Shown here: positions 1 through 5,524 of the stretch, piece by piece
Layout of the letters: each line of letters starts with the position of its first letter
How positions within the stretch are numbered: position 1 is the first letter of the stretch
Notes under the pieces: generated by a model
Database searches by the model: none
What the model saw: the letters and a program-made list of their open reading frames with translations, nothing else
Told to the model about the DNA's origin: nothing
Program-made: the position numbers and the translations under genes
Source of the DNA: Elusimicrobiota bacterium
GTDB lineage: Bacteria; Elusimicrobiota; Elusimicrobia; Elusimicrobiales; UBA9959
Assembly (NCBI GenBank): GCA_022703115.1
Contig: JAKLEK010000028.1
Location: 3,080 to 12,247, forward strand
DNA length: 9,168 nucleotides
Direction of reading: 5' to 3'

Positions 1-415
1 CCGCCAGGTAGAACAGGGACGCCGTGTTGTTCTGGTCGTCGGCCGCGCCCAGCATCATGTTGGTCGGCAGCTCCGCCAGCCCCAGTGTCGTTGGCACGTA
101 AACGCTGCCGCCTTCGTAATCGGCGGCGATGAAAAGCGGAATGCGCGTTCCCCCGGCGGCCGCGGTCCGCTGCAGCTCATCGGTGAGGCGGCGGGTGTCC
201 TCCAGCGAATAGGAGCCCCATTGCAGCTGGATACCGCCCAGTCCCATGGCCGCGGGGGCGGTGGCCCTGGCTATCTCGGCTGCGTCGATAGAGATCATCA
301 GGACCTGGGCCGCTTTCTCCTCCGTGGACGGTACGGCGCCGGCGCGGCAGAGAGGGGCGTAAAAGAGCAGCGCCGCGGCCAGCGCGGCGCCCGGTATCAC
401 TTTGCCCTTATTCAT
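1..415 (-). CDS. Exported glycoside hydrolase family 3 protein, N-terminal part (cut by left window edge)
   Basis: Only the first 138 codons are in the window; the frame is open to base 1. Residues 1-27 form a signal peptide: a Lys-containing start, a hydrophobic run (AALAAALLFYA) and a small-residue stretch (CRAGA) suited to signal peptidase I. The mature part begins with EEKAAQVLM, continues with GLGGIQL (about 58-64) and reaches AADYEGGSVY (97-106) followed by LAELPTNMMLGAA (113-125). These match the N-terminal TIM barrel of GH3 beta-N-acetylhexosaminidase/beta-glucosidase enzymes, where the consensus is D-x-EGG-x-V followed by P-x-x-M-x-LGA. GH3 enzymes remove beta-linked sugars such as GlcNAc from cell-wall or other glycans. 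The catalytic nucleophile lies further along, outside the window, so the exact substrate cannot be called. The start ATG (415-413) is preceded by GGAAGAGGA. The gene begins 58 bp after the VWA gene ends on the same strand, so the two probably share a transcript. Confidence 0.85.
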   Translation of the reverse strand, partial: MNKGKVIPGAALAAALLFYAPLCRAGAVPSTEEKAAQVLMISIDAAEIARATAPAAMGLGGIQLQWGSYSLEDTRRLTDELQRTAAAGGTRIPLFIAADYEGGSVYVPTTLGLAELPTNMMLGAADDQNNTASLFYLA

Positions 416-473
416 TCCTCTTCCAGGTAAGTACATGAAGACCTGCTCTCCCGGTCCCCGCTCCGGATAGATC

Positions 474-2075
474 TCAATCCGCGAACTTGTAGCCTTTCCT
501 GACCGCCTGGCTGCGGACCGCGCCCAGCACGGCCTTGTCCAGCGTGGCCGGAGCGCCGGCCCGCTTTTTCTCCTCTTCCGCCATGTACCTGTTGCGTTCG
601 GCGTTCAGGCGCGTTATCTCGTCCCTTATTTCCCTGCGCTTAGCCAGCTTGGCGTCTATCGCCTTTTCAAGGCCCGCCCGGTCGAGCTTGCGGAGTTCTT
701 CCGGCAGCTGGTCCTTCTTTATGTCGGAACGTTTCATCGAACCGTTCTCAAGCGCCGTGATGACGTCCCAGGACGCCTCCTGTTCCCTGACCGGGGCCGG
801 CGCCATGGCCTTGTATATGCCGCGTTCCGATATCGCTCCGGCCCCGAAGGCGGCTATGCTGCTCTCCAGTTTCCGCTTCCGGCCCATTTCTTCGCTCCCG
901 CCTGTCCCGTAGACGACGTAGGTGGAATCCAGCTCTCCGCTCAGGCGGGCTATCTGGGCGTCCTGGGGCGCGTTGACGGCCGCGGCCGGGGCGCTCTGGT
1001 CGATGTTGGCGTATTCCCCGTCCGCCAGCTGCGCGGCCGCGGCCCATTGGGTGGCCTGTCCTTCCTGTCTGCGCCCGCAGAAGATGGTGTTCACGAAGAT
1101 GCCCTTCGACTTGGCGAGCGCCACCGCCTGTCTGAAATCCACCGTGCCCTGGGTGAAAGGTTCGTTCCCCGCGATGAAGATCGCCTTGTAGACGTCGTCC
1201 TTCGCGCTCCAGGCCAGCTGGGAGACCGCGTCGCCTACGGCCTTGCCGCAGTATTCGTCTCCGCCGTTGGTCTTGAGCGCGAAGAGCTGTTCCGAGACCC
1301 TGTCCAGGTCCCGGGTGAAGGGAAGCACCTGCCGGACCCAGCCGGTCTTCGGGTCCAGGCCGGAGTTGCCGTATTCGTACAGCGCCACTTCTATCACCGG
1401 CGATGAGCCGCTTTTTTCTGAACCGTTGAGCTCGTTGATTATCTTCCAGAGCTGAGCCCGGGCCTGGTTTATGAGACCGTCCATGCTGTTGGAGGTGTCC
1501 AGCAGCAGAGCGAGCTGCACCAGCGGCTTACCGGAGAAGTCCCCGCCGGGTCCGGGCGCGGGAGCCGCCTCCCAGGCTCGCTTCACTGTCATGCCGGCCG
1601 CCGATAGTATTTTCCCTGTCCCGGCGTCTATTATCCGCGCGTTCACTTCGGCAGTCCCTCCGTCCAGGTCGTTCAGGGTCCCGGTCAGCACGGCCGTGGC
1701 GCCGAGCATGGCGCCCAGCCGCCTGGCGGTGTCCCCGTCGGTAACGCCGGAAGCCTGGAGTTTCAGCTCTCCGAGCACCTTCTCCAGCAGGCTGCGCTCT
1801 ATCAGCGTGACGCCTTTGTCCTGCGCCAGCAGGGTGGTCAGGCGCTCGCGGAGCACTGCCGGGCCGGCAGATTTCCTTCCGTCGGTGTAGGCGAAGTCAA
1901 GAACGGCCAGGCGCATCCCGGACGCGTCCTTTATGCCTTCGCGCAGCCTGTCGGCCAGCGGTCTAAGCTCTTCCGCCCCTGCGGTTGCGGGCCCGGCCCC
2001 CGCGCAATGTGCGGGCCAGGCGGCGGCCAGGGCCAGCGCTGCCGAGCAGAGGATCGTTCCGTGGATAGGGCGCAT
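474..2075 (-). CDS. Exported CsgG/FlgO-like + von Willebrand factor A domain protein with C-terminal coiled coil
   Basis: This is a 533-residue protein in three parts. Residues 1-27 look like an export signal (hydrophobic LCSAALALAAAW, then AHCAGA). Residues about 53-165 resemble the CsgG/FlgO/LpoB-type fold: MRLAVLDF, a VTLIERSLLEKVLGEL segment, LGATAVLTGTL and ARIIDAGTGKIL. Residues about 184-360 are a VWA domain with the MIDAS motif DTSNS (193-197) and a conserved TNGGDEYCG block (269-277). The position that often holds a late metal-site Asp reads IAGNEP (302-306). Cys276 and Cys333 could form a disulfide. Residues about 450-505 are charged and probably coiled-coil. The VWA half resembles a family of exported bacterial VWA proteins of unknown function. 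A role as an envelope scaffold or adhesion protein is inference. An upstream in-frame TTG at 2108 is rejected because it falls inside the predicted -10 box; the ATG at 2075 has AGGAG six bases upstream. GH3 follows 58 bp downstream. Confidence 0.85.
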   Translation of the reverse strand: MRPIHGTILCSAALALAAAWPAHCAGAGPATAGAEELRPLADRLREGIKDASGMRLAVLDFAYTDGRKSAGPAVLRERLTTLLAQDKGVTLIERSLLEKVLGELKLQASGVTDGDTARRLGAMLGATAVLTGTLNDLDGGTAEVNARIIDAGTGKILSAAGMTVKRAWEAAPAPGPGGDFSGKPLVQLALLLDTSNSMDGLINQARAQLWKIINELNGSEKSGSSPVIEVALYEYGNSGLDPKTGWVRQVLPFTRDLDRVSEQLFALKTNGGDEYCGKAVGDAVSQLAWSAKDDVYKAIFIAGNEPFTQGTVDFRQAVALAKSKGIFVNTIFCGRRQEGQATQWAAAAQLADGEYANIDQSAPAAAVNAPQDAQIARLSGELDSTYVVYGTGGSEEMGRKRKLESSIAAFGAGAISERGIYKAMAPAPVREQEASWDVITALENGSMKRSDIKKDQLPEELRKLDRAGLEKAIDAKLAKRREIRDEITRLNAERNRYMAEEEKKRAGAPATLDKAVLGAVRSQAVRKGYKFAD

Positions 2076-2081
2076 GGTATT

Positions 2082-2087
2082 CTCCTT
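2082..2087 (-). promoter_or_regulatory. Ribosome binding site of the CsgG/VWA gene (decides the start)
   Basis: On the minus strand the sequence reads AAGGAG, then AATACC, then ATG at 2075. The six-base spacing is close to ideal. This supports the ATG at 2075 rather than the in-frame TTG at 2108. Confidence 0.8.
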
Positions 2088-2107
2088 TTGGAAAGAGGGC
2101 AAGAGCA

Positions 2108-2136
2108 AGGATACAAAAACGTCCCGGTCAAGTCAA
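2108..2136 (-). promoter_or_regulatory. Sigma70-type promoter for the CsgG/VWA-GH3 genes
   Basis: On the minus strand, TTGACT (2136-2131) is followed by a 17-base spacer and TATCCT (2113-2108). The match to the TTGACA/TATAAT consensus with ideal spacing is good. Transcription would start near 2101, giving a leader of about 25 bases before the ATG at 2075. The call rests on motif inspection only. Confidence 0.6.
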
Positions 2137-2140
2137 AGTA

Positions 2141-2169
2141 TTGAAGGCGCCCGGTAAAATTGATATCTT
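2141..2169 (+). promoter_or_regulatory. Sigma70-type promoter for the apbE-like gene
   Basis: On the plus strand, TTGAAG (2141-2146) is followed by a 17-base spacer and TATCTT (2164-2169). Transcription would start near 2176, leaving a leader of about 45 bases before the ATG at 2221. Its -35 box lies 4 bp from the -35 box of the opposite promoter. An inverted repeat TCAA-AGTA-TTGA (2133-2144) spans both -35 boxes, but it may simply reflect the two TTGA sequences. Confidence 0.5.
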
Positions 2170-2179
2170 AATCCCGTGA

Positions 2180-2202
2180 CGGCGCCGGCGGAAAAGGCGC
2201 CG
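2180..2202 (+). other. Potential hairpin in the apbE 5' leader
   Basis: CGGCGCC (2180-2186) and GGCGCCG (2196-2202) are perfect inverted repeats of 7 bp around a 9-base A-rich loop. In the predicted transcript the hairpin lies within a few bases of the 5' end and about 10 bases before the Shine-Dalgarno site. It has no following T-run, so it is not a terminator. It could protect the 5' end or affect translation, but that is inference. Confidence 0.4.
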
Positions 2203-2220
2203 CTCCCGAGCGAGAGGGGT

Positions 2221-3261
2221 ATGGTCCTTCATAAAAAATGGCCGCTGGCGGCCGCGCTGCTCCTGGTAACGGCTTGCGCCGGTAAAGAGGAACCGTCCTA
2301 CCTGCGGACCACGTTCGTGATGAGCACGCCGGCCCATGTCAGGATCTACGGCGCCTCCCCGGCCGAAGGGAAGGAGCTGGCCGAGGCTGTCTTCGCGGAA
2401 TGGAAACGCATCGCTTCTGAATACGCGGCGACCGAGCCTTTCGGCTACACGGCCTACGTCAATCAGCACGCCTACCGCGAGCCGGTCCCGGTGGACGAGG
2501 AATTCCTGGGACTGCTGGACCAGTCCATGCGTTATTACGCGATCACGGGCGGGGCTTTCGATATAACCTTCGCCCCGTTATGGCCCATCTGGAAATCCGC
2601 CGCGGCTTCCAAGAAAATGCCGGCTAAAGAGGATATAGAGAAGGCCCTTTCCAACATCGGGTCCGCGTACGTGCGCGTCGACCGAGCAAGGAAGACCGTG
2701 CGTTTCACGCGCTCGGTGCAGATCAATATGGGAGGGCTGCTCCGGAGCTACGCTCTGTTGAAGGGGCGGGAGGTGCTTCGCCGGCTGTCGCCCGGACACT
2801 ATCCAGTGGAGCTGAAGATAGGCGGCAACATCCTGACTTATGGGAAGAGGGACTGGACCTATGAGGTGCCGGACCCGTTCCACGAAGGCCGGTCCCTGGG
2901 CAGGCTGCGGTTCGGGGAGGGGCTGCTGCTGGCCTCATCCGGGCGCGAACATTTCGTCCAGATAGAGGGCAGGCTGTATTCCCACATCCTGGACCTTAAG
3001 ACCGGATATCCGCTTCCCGATTTTTCAAATCTTCTGGTTTATTTCCCGGAAGGGGAGAAAGGGGATTATATACCTTCCGCGGTCCTCGCGGTAATGGGTA
3101 AACAGAAGGCGTTCGACCGGGTATCACGCGTTCCGCGCGCCGCCGCGCTCTGGATAGACGGTTCCGGCACGGCCGAACTTTTCCTTTCCGAAGGGAGCGA
3201 GGTAGGGTGGGAGAGGAACGAGGGTCTTATAGGGAAGATAAAGAAGGCTCTCAGGTCCTAG
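2221..3261 (+). CDS. apbE: ApbE-family FAD:protein FMN transferase-like lipoprotein with divergent motifs
   Basis: This is a 346-residue protein. ApbE enzymes outside the cytoplasmic membrane use FAD to attach FMN covalently to Thr/Ser of target proteins such as Rnf/Nqr subunits. Residues 1-18 are a lipoprotein signal with lipobox LLVTAC (Cys19). Family landmarks in order: TTFVMSTPAHVRIYG (30-44), TGGAFDITFAPLWPIW (109-124), INMGGLLRSYALLKG (168-182), KIGGNILTYG (199-208), LASSGREHF (237-245), YSHILDLKTGYP (253-264) and GDYIPSAVLAVMG (281-293), whose Asp282 fits the metal-binding position. Two motifs are off-consensus: GGLLRSYA where most members have GGIAKGYA, and HILDLKTG where most have HILDPRTG. 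Activity is therefore likely but not certain. The ATG at 2221 gives a clean lipoprotein signal and follows GAGAGG (2212-2217, short spacing). The in-frame GTG at 2176 coincides with the predicted transcription start and is rejected. No flavoprotein target is in the window. The 3' end overlaps the convergent asparaginase gene by 11 bp. Confidence 0.85.
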   Translation: MVLHKKWPLAAALLLVTACAGKEEPSYLRTTFVMSTPAHVRIYGASPAEGKELAEAVFAEWKRIASEYAATEPFGYTAYVNQHAYREPVPVDEEFLGLLDQSMRYYAITGGAFDITFAPLWPIWKSAAASKKMPAKEDIEKALSNIGSAYVRVDRARKTVRFTRSVQINMGGLLRSYALLKGREVLRRLSPGHYPVELKIGGNILTYGKRDWTYEVPDPFHEGRSLGRLRFGEGLLLASSGREHFVQIEGRLYSHILDLKTGYPLPDFSNLLVYFPEGEKGDYIPSAVLAVMGKQKAFDRVSRVPRAAALWIDGSGTAELFLSEGSEVGWERNEGLIGKIKKALRS

Positions 3262-3754
3262 GCGCCCTGCGTATTTCTTCGAACTCGCCTTTCGACTTGT
3301 TCTTACGCACGTTGTCCCAGTTGAAATACCTGCCGTTCATCGCGATATAGACCCCCGGGGGGAGGGTCTGCGCGAAGGATATGGCCGAGCCCAGGTTGAA
3401 CATCCCGTCCGAACTGCCGAAGCGGTAAGGGACCATAGCGCCGGTGAGGACCACGGTCTTGTCCTTTATTTTCGGGCCGAGAAGGGCCGCGGTCTGCGGC
3501 ATGGTGTCGGTCCCGTGCGTTATGACCACGCTGCGTTCCCTCGAGGCGAGGCATTCCCGCAGGATCCTGCGTCTGTGGGCGGCGGTCATGAACAGGCTGT
3601 CCAGCATCATCAGGGTCTTTACGCGCACCCGGACGCGCGAGCGCCCCAGGGCCAGCATCTCGCCGAGATGCGTCTGACGGAAGAACAGCTCGCCGTTCAG
3701 CTCGTTGTATTCCTTGTCGAAAGTCCCGCCGGTGACGATTATCTTTATTGCCAT
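3251..3754 (-). CDS. Single-domain asparaginase/glutaminase-family protein
   Basis: This 167-residue protein contains only the N-terminal, active-site domain of the type I/II L-asparaginase fold; full-length enzymes are about 330 residues. Visible catalytic motifs are VTGGT (7-11, Thr11 as the nucleophile position), LDS (51-53, substrate-binding region), THGTDTM (79-85, with the second Thr-Asp pair Thr82-Asp83) and DKTVVLTGAM (98-107, Lys99 at the catalytic Lys position). SSDGMFNL (114-121) is also typical. Stand-alone proteins of this length are a known subfamily, so this need not be a truncation. They lack the C-terminal domain that helps complete the active site in the larger enzymes, so the true substrate is uncertain. 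No signal peptide is present, so it is probably cytoplasmic. The ATG at 3754 is bounded by an in-frame TAA six bases upstream; only a weak GGAT-type ribosome site is seen. It lies 233 bp downstream of the M18 gene, and its 3' end overlaps apbE. Confidence 0.85.
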   Translation of the reverse strand: MAIKIIVTGGTFDKEYNELNGELFFRQTHLGEMLALGRSRVRVRVKTLMMLDSLFMTAAHRRRILRECLASRERSVVITHGTDTMPQTAALLGPKIKDKTVVLTGAMVPYRFGSSDGMFNLGSAISFAQTLPPGVYIAMNGRYFNWDNVRKNKSKGEFEEIRRAPRT

Positions 3755-3798
3755 CGTTGTTTATCCGCGCCAGGGGTCGGTTAAAAGGCCGCAAGCAT

Positions 3799-3935
3799 AG
3801 CCGGCTGGCAGGGCCTTGTCCGAGCGGGCCGTCACGGACCGCTGACGCTTGCGCAGCGCGTCAAGGGAGTGACGAGCGGCGGCCACGGTGTGGCCGACCG
3901 CGTGCCCGGGAGCGGCAAGGCCCTGCCAGCCGGCT
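3799..3935. repeat. 137-bp element with perfect 20-bp inverted-repeat ends and internal hairpins
   Basis: AGCCGGCTGGCAGGGCCTTG (3799-3818) is exactly reverse-complementary to 3916-3935. The 97 bases between them can form further stems: 3825-3829 with 3904-3908 (5 bp), 3831-3835 with 3869-3873 (5 bp), 3843-3848 with 3858-3863 (TGACGC/GCGTCA), and 3880-3886 with 3890-3896 (CGGCCAC-GGT-GTGGCCG). As RNA or single-stranded DNA this would make a branched structure on a long basal stem. There is no U-run directly after either arm, no obvious flanking target-site duplication and no convincing ORF. It may be a dispersed palindromic repeat or MITE-like element, or a structured RNA in the leader of the asparaginase gene. 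Which of these it is cannot be decided from one copy. Confidence 0.75.
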
Positions 3936-3987
3936 CGGGGTGTTGAAGTCGTGATGACGGCTTCCTGGTGGAACGGCTTGCTATCTA

Positions 3988-5430
3988 TCACGCTTTGCGC
4001 CCGTCCTTCAGGAACGCGTGATAGGCCTTGTAGGCCATATAGATGTCCAGCTTCCCCGCCAGCTCCATCGGCGCGTGCATCGACAGCAGCCCGACGCCGC
4101 AATCCACCACCTGCATCCCGTAGCGCGCCATCAGCCAGGCGATGGTTCCGCCGCCGCCCTGGTCCACCTTTCCCAGCTCGCCGGTCTGCCAGATCACCCC
4201 GGCCTTGTCGAAAATGCGGCGTATTTCGGCCACGAATTCGGCGTTGGCGTCCGAAGACCCGGACTTTCCGCGCGAGCCGCAGTACTTGGTCACGCATACC
4301 CCGTGGTTAAGGAAGGCCGTGTTCTTCTTCTCGGAAACGGAGGCGAACAGCGGGTCAAAAAGCCCGTTGACGTCGGCCGAAAGCATCCAGGAGTTGTTGA
4401 GAGCGCGTTTAAGGGCTAGCTCGCTGTAGCTGTCGGCGGTCATGTTCAGGAGCTCCGCGGAGGTGTTCTCGAAGAAATTCGAGGCCATCCCGGTGGAGCC
4501 CACCGAGCCTATCTCCTCCTTATCGCAGAGCAGCACGCAGGAAGTGTATTCCGGCGTGCCTTTCAGGTCGATAAGCGCTTTCAACCCGGCGTAAGCGCAA
4601 ACCCGGTCGTCCTGGCCGTAGCCCAGGACCATCGAGCGGTCCAGGCCGGCTTCCCTCGGCATTCCGGCGGGGACCAGCTCCAGCTCCGCGGAGAGGAAAT
4701 CCTCCTCGGTTATCCCGTAACTCTCGTTGAGCAGGTTCAGCACGTTGCGTTTGATCTTCTCTTTCAGGTCCTTGCCCGAAGCGGGAGCGGAGCCTACTAT
4801 CGCGTCCAGGTTCTCGCCCTCTATCCCTTCCGCCAGGGTCTTCTTGTTCTGGTCGGCCGCCAGATGCGGCAGCAGGTCGGTTATGCAGAAGACCGGGTCT
4901 TCCTGGCTTTCGCCGATGGAAACCGGTATCTTCTGGCCGCCGGGCTTCACGAAGACCCCGTGCAGAGCGAGCGGTATCGTGACCCACTGGTATTTCTTGA
5001 TGCCGCCGTAATAGTGAGTGTCGAGCAGGGCCATGTCGCCGCTCTCGTAAAGCGGGTTCTGCTTTATGTCGATGCGCGGGGCGTCGGTGTGCGCTCCCAC
5101 GATATGCATGCCGGCTTCCAGCGGCTTTTTGCCGACGACGACCGCCATCAGCGTCTTTCCGGAGCAGGAGCGGTATACCCTGTCCCCGGGGGAAAGCTTC
5201 CCGCCCGCTTTCTCCGCCGCGGACATGTCCCGGAACCCGGCCGCTTCCAGCAGCCGCACGCTTTCGTCGTGAGCTTCGCGCTCGGTCTTGCCGGCGCCCA
5301 GAAAGCCTATATAGGCGCGGCAGATCTCCGCCATGGCCTTAGAGTCGGCGGGGGAGAGCTTCTCGTAGCCGTTCTTGTTCGAGTAGGTCAGGTCGGTCTT
5401 TTTCCGGTCGGGGCGGGTCTTGGTTTTCAT
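3988..5430 (-). CDS. apeA: M18-family aminopeptidase (ApeA-like)
   Basis: This is a 480-residue zinc aminopeptidase of family M18, which removes N-terminal residues (often acidic ones) from peptides in the cytoplasm. The length is usual for the bacterial ApeA branch. Metal and catalytic residues are all in place: His114 and Asp116 region (GAHTDAPRID), Asp274 or Asp275 in YGQDDRVCAY (271-280), Glu305-Glu306 (DKEEIGSVGS), Asp353 (SADVNGLFDP) and His452 (SMHAPMEL). Other family blocks are THYYGGIKKYQW (138-149), FCITDLLPHL (181-190) and KVDQGGGGTIAW (421-432); these closely match my memory of Thermotoga ApeA. The basic N-terminal stretch MKTKTRPDRKK is not an export signal. The start ATG has AAGGAG nine bases upstream (5440-5445). 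The gene is divergent from the MFS transporter. The asparaginase gene lies downstream on the same strand across the inverted-repeat element, so co-transcription is possible but unproven. Confidence 0.95.
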   Translation of the reverse strand: MKTKTRPDRKKTDLTYSNKNGYEKLSPADSKAMAEICRAYIGFLGAGKTEREAHDESVRLLEAAGFRDMSAAEKAGGKLSPGDRVYRSCSGKTLMAVVVGKKPLEAGMHIVGAHTDAPRIDIKQNPLYESGDMALLDTHYYGGIKKYQWVTIPLALHGVFVKPGGQKIPVSIGESQEDPVFCITDLLPHLAADQNKKTLAEGIEGENLDAIVGSAPASGKDLKEKIKRNVLNLLNESYGITEEDFLSAELELVPAGMPREAGLDRSMVLGYGQDDRVCAYAGLKALIDLKGTPEYTSCVLLCDKEEIGSVGSTGMASNFFENTSAELLNMTADSYSELALKRALNNSWMLSADVNGLFDPLFASVSEKKNTAFLNHGVCVTKYCGSRGKSGSSDANAEFVAEIRRIFDKAGVIWQTGELGKVDQGGGGTIAWLMARYGMQVVDCGVGLLSMHAPMELAGKLDIYMAYKAYHAFLKDGRKA

Positions 5431-5474
5431 GGTTTCTAGCTCCTTAAAAGCGGATGACTATATCTATGTTTGTA

Positions 5475-5483
5475 ATACTAGCA
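5475..5483 (-). promoter_or_regulatory. Possible extended -10 promoter of the M18 gene
   Basis: On the minus strand the sequence reads TGC-TAGTAT, an extended -10 form (TG-N-TANNNT). No good -35 box is seen 16-18 bases upstream. Transcription would start near 5468, leaving a leader of about 38 bases. Intergenic 5446-5524 is clearly AT-richer than the genes around it, which fits a promoter region. Confidence 0.35.
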
Positions 5484-5508
5484 TAATTTCGGCTTTTCGG
5501 ACCTTATT

Positions 5509-5517
5509 TGGTATCAT
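5509..5517 (+). promoter_or_regulatory. Possible extended -10 promoter of the MFS gene, placing +1 at the start codon
   Basis: On the plus strand TGG-TATCAT matches the extended -10 pattern TG-N-TATAAT in five of six hexamer positions. The -35 region is poor, as is common for extended -10 promoters. A start 7-8 bases downstream falls at 5524-5525, which is the ATG of the MFS gene, suggesting a leaderless message. Confidence 0.4.
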
Positions 5518-5524
5518 AAACGTG

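Noticed and set aside
416..473. Possible terminator or promoter between the VWA and GH3 genes
   Set aside because: No stable hairpin with a T-run and no clear -10/-35 pair were seen; the gap looks like an ordinary operon spacer.
2076..2108. TTG at 2108 as start of the CsgG/VWA protein
   Set aside because: It lies in the predicted -10 box, lacks a ribosome site, and the ATG at 2075 has a strong AGGAG at ideal spacing.
3799..3935. Inverted repeat read as a rho-independent terminator of the M18 gene
   Set aside because: The arms are 97 bases apart and neither is directly followed by a U-run; the nearest TTTT on the minus strand is more than ten bases past the stem.
3789..3945. Inverted-repeat element as a typical transposon with target-site duplication
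   Set aside because: The bases outside the arms (…AAGCAT and CGGGGT…) do not repeat each other, and no transposase is present.
3761..4297. 178-residue minus-strand open frame running from within the M18 gene through the inverted-repeat element
   Set aside because: It is a shadow frame of the M18 coding sequence, Arg/Gly-rich with no family match, and continues through the palindromic element.
4864..5439. 191-residue plus-strand open frame antisense to the M18 gene
   Set aside because: It is opposite a gene with strong family motifs; the length is explained by high GC, and no motif is visible in it.
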